NCBI RefSeq assembly: GCF_017377505.1
Contig: NZ_JAFREN010000016.1
Location: 124,001 to 188,000 of the forward strand
Reading direction: 5' to 3'
Length of the DNA: 64,000 nucleotides
DNA from: Enterococcus sp. DIV0212c
GTDB taxonomy: Bacteria; Bacillota; Bacilli; Lactobacillales; Enterococcaceae
This document shows positions 60,840-64,000 of the stretch, piece after piece; position 1 is the first letter of the stretch; every line of letters begins with the position of its first letter. Both the position numbers and the translations under genes were made by a program. A model generated the notes under the pieces. That model was not told where the DNA came from and searched no databases. It was given only the letters and a program-made list of their open reading frames with translations.

Positions 60840-62171
60840 TTAGTAAAGATAACTTAAATCACTAGAAACAGTGGGATAAAGCATAATCATCTCATTGATT
60901 TTTTCAGCTGGTATTTTTTGATTGATCATCAGAGTAAACATATTGATCAGCTGATCTGCCTCGTTTCCTAAAACTGTTGCACCGACTAATAGACCCGTCG
61001 TTTTTTCTGTAATGATTTTGGCTTTGACCAATGGTTCATTGATATGCTTATACGTAAACCATTGAGATAAGTCTAACTCTTGTACCTTATATTTTTCATT
61101 TTCTAAAGCAGCTTGATCTGTTAAACCAACTTGTGCTAGTTTTGGTGAGCTAAAAATAATCGTTGGTAAAGCAGGATATTCAATGGCTGCTTGTGTTTTC
61201 CCACTAAGAAGTTTAGCAAGATAACTGCCTTCAAAACTAGAAACAGGCGTTAATTTCGGTTGTGTTTTTTGCAGGCAATCACCTAATGCGTAAATATTTT
61301 CTACAGTGGTTTGTAACTGCTCATTGACCGTAATGCCTTTATGAGTAAACGCAACACCTATTTTTTCTAAATTCAGCCCTTCGACATTCGGAATCCGACC
61401 CGTTGCACAAAATACACGGTCCGCTAGCATTGTTCCTTTGCTAATCAAAGCTATTTCAAATTGCTCATCTTGTTTGGTAATTGATTCAGCTGATTCGTTA
61501 AAATGGAAATGAATTCCTCGTTTTTTAAGATTCTCAATTAAATCTTTCGTCAACTCTTCATCAAATCCTTTTAAAGGGCGCTCATTATGATGTAATAAAT
61601 GAACTTCACTGCCACTACTACTAGCAATATTGGCAAGTTCAAGCGAAATATAACCACCACCGACAAATACGATTTTTTCAGGTAACTCTTTCATACTCAG
61701 AAAATCAGTACTCGTACCAAAATTTTCTTTTCCAGGTATATCTAAAATAGCTGGCCGTTGACCTGTCGCTAAAATGAATTGGTTCGATTGATAGTCTTTA
61801 TTTTCTACAGTGATCGTATGTTTATCTTTAAAAATAGCTTTCCCTGTGATTGTTTGGATGCCCGCACCAGTCAATCCTTTTTGTTGTTCTTCAGGGACTG
61901 GTTGGGTAAATGTTTCTTTAAACGCCATTAAATTGCCCCAATTTATTTCAGGAGCTGCATCAAAACCGTTATTTTTCAATTGAAGTACATTATCTCTGGC
62001 TTCAACAGCACCATAAAGAACTTTTTTAGGATCACAGCCTCGATTAGGACAAGTCCCGCCCCAAAGATCGGCTTCCACTACAGCAATTTTCTTCCCTTCT
62101 GCTGCTAAATCATAAGCCGCCGCCATACCACCTGGCCCACTTCCAATAATGATCACATCAAATTTATCCAT
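60840..62171 (-). CDS. FAD-dependent pyridine nucleotide-disulfide oxidoreductase
   Basis: A 443-residue enzyme of the glutathione-reductase superfamily. FAD site IIGSGPGGMAAAYDL, redox pair Cys41/Cys46 in GGTCPNRGCDPKK, NAD(P) site VFVGGGYISLELANIASSSG and GDCLQ near 300; C-terminal dimerisation domain ends YPTVSSDLSYLY, whereas glutathione reductases have a His-Glu pair (HPTxxE). That residue is not a His here, so activity may be changed. The substrate (disulfide, CoA, or other) is not clear. Confidence 0.85.
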   Translation of the reverse strand: MDKFDVIIIGSGPGGMAAAYDLAAEGKKIAVVEADLWGGTCPNRGCDPKKVLYGAVEARDNVLQLKNNGFDAAPEINWGNLMAFKETFTQPVPEEQQKGLTGAGIQTITGKAIFKDKHTITVENKDYQSNQFILATGQRPAILDIPGKENFGTSTDFLSMKELPEKIVFVGGGYISLELANIASSSGSEVHLLHHNERPLKGFDEELTKDLIENLKKRGIHFHFNESAESITKQDEQFEIALISKGTMLADRVFCATGRIPNVEGLNLEKIGVAFTHKGITVNEQLQTTVENIYALGDCLQKTQPKLTPVSSFEGSYLAKLLSGKTQAAIEYPALPTIIFSSPKLAQVGLTDQAALENEKYKVQELDLSQWFTYKHINEPLVKAKIITEKTTGLLVGATVLGNEADQLINMFTLMINQKIPAEKINEMIMLYPTVSSDLSYLY

Positions 62172-62308
62172 TGTAACATCCTCCTTTATTTTCCAACTTA
62201 TTCAAAAGCTTTATCAATAATGGATCTAGTAAATACAATACAAATTAATTATATCAAGGGATCTGGGAAAGTGCATGTAATAGGTCAATTCGATTCTTTA
62301 CTTAGCAG

Positions 62309-62340
62309 AAAAAAACTTGAAGCAGTTGAGCCTTCAAGCT
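62309..62340 (-). terminator. Terminator of the acetoin reductase gene
   Basis: CTTGAAG and CTTCAAG pair around a 9-nt loop; on the minus strand a T-run follows. Confidence 0.7.
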
Positions 62341-62362
62341 TTCAATTTCTTTTATAAAAAAC

Positions 62363-63136
62363 TCACTGAAACTGCATCCCACCATCAACAATAATCGTTT
62401 GTCCCGTGATGTAATCAGAATCTTTTCCCGCTAAAAATGAAACAACATTTGCTACTTCTTCTGGTTCTGACAAACGCTTTAAGGTGATATCTTTTGCAAA
62501 CTGCTGCATGCCCCACTCATCGTCTTGTCCAGCATTTTGTCCAACATCGTGTGCGATATCCAGCATCATCTCTGTCCGAACGATCCCAGGAGCATAGGCA
62601 TTGACTGTGATTCCTTCATCCGCAAGATCTCTTGCCGCAGTTTGTGTGATGCCGCGAATCGCAAATTTGGTTCCGCTGTATACACTCAGATTGGGATTCC
62701 CAACCACGCCCGCTTGAGATGTAGCGTTAATTATTTTCCCTCCATGACCTAATTTTTTCCAAGCTTCATGAGCGGCTTGGATTCCCCATAACACACCCCC
62801 AACATTGACTCTAAAGACTTCATCAAATTGCGCTTCTGTGATTGTATCGATCGGTGTGATCGGTCCAATTCCAGCATTGTTTACAATAACATTAAAATCA
62901 CCAAATACTTCAACTGTCCTTTCGACCGCTGCCAAGACTTCCTCACGTTTTGACACATCCGCCTGAATCGTTAATAATTGATCTGCGTTTGCCTTCAATT
63001 TTTCAGAAGCTTCTTGTAAATGTTCCGGATTGCGGCCAACAATACTTACCTTAAATCCATCTTGAATCAATCTTTTTGCAATAGCTAAACCGATCCCTCG
63101 ACTTCCTCCTGTAACAAATGCAACTTTTTGAGCCAT
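62363..63136 (-). CDS. Acetoin/2,3-butanediol dehydrogenase-like SDR
   Basis: A 257-residue classical [14 protein letters not shown] cofactor site, NNAGIGP, Ser of [13 protein letters not shown] catalytic Tyr-Lys, then [14 protein letters not shown] and a C-terminal [15 protein letters not shown]. The [24 protein letters not shown] segment fits diacetyl/acetoin reductase (BudC/ButA). It should reduce diacetyl or acetoin with NADH. Other keto substrates are possible. AGGAGG precedes the ATG. Confidence 0.85.
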   Translation of the reverse strand: MAQKVAFVTGGSRGIGLAIAKRLIQDGFKVSIVGRNPEHLQEASEKLKANADQLLTIQADVSKREEVLAAVERTVEVFGDFNVIVNNAGIGPITPIDTITEAQFDEVFRVNVGGVLWGIQAAHEAWKKLGHGGKIINATSQAGVVGNPNLSVYSGTKFAIRGITQTAARDLADEGITVNAYAPGIVRTEMMLDIAHDVGQNAGQDDEWGMQQFAKDITLKRLSEPEEVANVVSFLAGKDSDYITGQTIIVDGGMQFQ

Positions 63137-63263
63137 GACAGTTCCTCCTTGGTTTTAAAATTAAATATATTTCAGCTTTAAATCAAAATAAGTCTACACT
63201 CAAGAATAAAAAAAGTAAAAAATATTGTTCCTTCTTTTCAAGAACTAATTCTTATAAAAAATA

Positions 63264-63306
63264 AGAGTGTAAGACAAAACGAAAATACAGTTTTGTCTTA
63301 CACTCT
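63264..63306 (-). terminator. Terminator after the partial Ig-like protein gene
   Basis: AGAGTGTAAGACAAAAC and its complement form a 17-bp perfect stem with a 9-nt loop, followed on the minus strand by TTATTTTTT. Confidence 0.9.
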
Positions 63307-63416
63307 AAAACCGATGAATACTTTTTTCTCGGCCTACTTTCTTAAATTACTAACTAATCTAACTTCATTATGATACTAGCTAATATCCTTTTTACTAAAT
63401 TTTATTACGATCCTAT

Positions 63417-64000
63417 TTAATTTGGGGTGATATTAGTGAAATTCTTTTTTATAGAAATGAAATAATGAGTATCGTCTGCTTTTGTTTTATCTAAATACAG
63501 ATACATATAATCACCTTTTTCGTAGTATGCTTTTTTACTTTTTCCTGAGCTCATTCTACTGAACCAAGTCGCACTATTCCCAATTTGTTGACCAGCTTCA
63601 TTGTAATACGTCCCTTTTATACCCGTTGTTTCACTTTGAACGGATAAATTAGCCTCATACATTGCCGTATCACTTACTTTAACTTTTACCCAACCTTGTT
63701 GAGTTGTTAAAACTCTGTTTTTATTTAATTCAATTTCACTGTTCAACTCCAAGGCTGTTTCTTTTGTCGTTCCAAAATCCGGAAGCACTTCGACTTCTAT
63801 TTCTTCTATTACCTTATTGAAACCATCTGTTGCTTCAACCACTATCGTTGTTTTTCCAACATTTTTAGCAATAAATTGCGTGTTTAAATTTTCAAATCCG
63901 GTAATTTCATTTCGATCCACTTCACCTACAGCATTATCTTTTACTGAAATAACTGTTGTCGGTGTATAAGTGATTGTTTTATCAACACTCCATTTGATTG
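63417..64000 (-). CDS. Ig-like surface protein, C-terminal part (cut by window edge)
   Basis: The C-terminal 194 residues of a protein whose start lies beyond the right edge; the frame is open to 64000 (IKWSVDKTITYTPTTVISVKD). The first part has a Big-like beta module (ISVKDNAVGEVDRNEITGFENL, FIAKNVGKTTIVVEATDGF, IEEIEVEVLP). The second part (ELNSEIELNKN, GWVKVKVSDTAMYEANLS, GDYMYLYLDKTK, HYFISIKK) resembles the bacterial pre-peptidase C-terminal type of beta-sandwich. The C-terminus has no LPXTG and no WxL motif, so wall attachment is not evident here. Confidence 0.72.
   Translation of the reverse strand, partial: IKWSVDKTITYTPTTVISVKDNAVGEVDRNEITGFENLNTQFIAKNVGKTTIVVEATDGFNKVIEEIEVEVLPDFGTTKETALELNSEIELNKNRVLTTQQGWVKVKVSDTAMYEANLSVQSETTGIKGTYYNEAGQQIGNSATWFSRMSSGKSKKAYYEKGDYMYLYLDKTKADDTHYFISIKKNFTNITPN

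Overview
The window looks like a chromosomal segment of a low-GC Lactobacillales bacterium, most probably an Enterococcus. The reasons are WxL-domain surface proteins with a small LPXTG partner, Mga-type regulators, a complete kdpFABC-DE locus, several PTS loci, AGGAGG-type ribosome binding sites and very compact AT-rich intergenic DNA. I see no rRNA, tRNA, CRISPR array, intact insertion sequence or prophage. Species cannot be fixed from the sequence alone.

Layout. 1-8756: a cell-surface locus on the minus strand (giant WxL-like protein, LPXTG protein, two WxL proteins, the last cut by the window edge), with a resolvase-like DNA-binding protein and a divergent Mga-like regulator at its head. 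8804-12827: a short UvrA-type ABC ATPase, a divergent tandem-HTH MerR regulator and a DNA-3-methyladenine glycosylase I. 12950-18425: a PTS operon (regulator with built-in EIIA, IIB, ascorbate-type IIC, split transketolase). 18615-22719: YdaT- and YdaD/YghA-like stress proteins, a CPBP membrane protease-like protein, LemA and a TPM-domain protein. 22906-26422: a beta-glucoside locus (lone EIIC, HutC-type GntR regulator, GH1 phospho-glucosidase). 26569-27974: FetAB-like ABC transporter. 28122-32168: electrophile/redox genes (VOC dioxygenase-like, two nitroreductases, DUF1304, ArsR, quinone oxidoreductase). 32298-35626: MacB-like ABC transporter and glycerate kinase. 35757-43624: kdpEDCBAF in reverse, including a 26-residue kdpF. 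44031-48402: an unknown membrane protein, a decayed region, glutathione peroxidase and an AraC/GH39-like fusion. 48591-55491: two M20 deacylases flanking an MFS transporter, an Mga-like regulator and cardiolipin synthase. 55819-59243: a small protein, PepT-like peptidase, YitT-family protein and an unknown membrane protein. 59309-64000: MFS, disulfide oxidoreductase, acetoin reductase, and a partial Ig-like surface protein.

Most unusual signals. (1) A recurring intergenic element occurs twice before the UvrA-like gene, at least once before lemA and as a 3' half before the CPBP gene. It carries a conserved promoter (-35 CWGTCR, 17-nt spacer with a conserved core, -10 TATRCT) and, in the full copies, a long imperfect hairpin whose stems differ between copies by compensatory changes. 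(2) A resolvase-family protein that has lost most catalytic arginines sits beside the surface locus, next to copies of an identical 17-nt AT-rich motif. (3) The Mga-like regulator appears to start at an ATT codon. (4) Three copies of one GTCTATAC operator, each overlapping a -35 box, define a local GntR regulon, with a perfect cre site at one promoter. (5) The ArsR gene appears to be leaderless.
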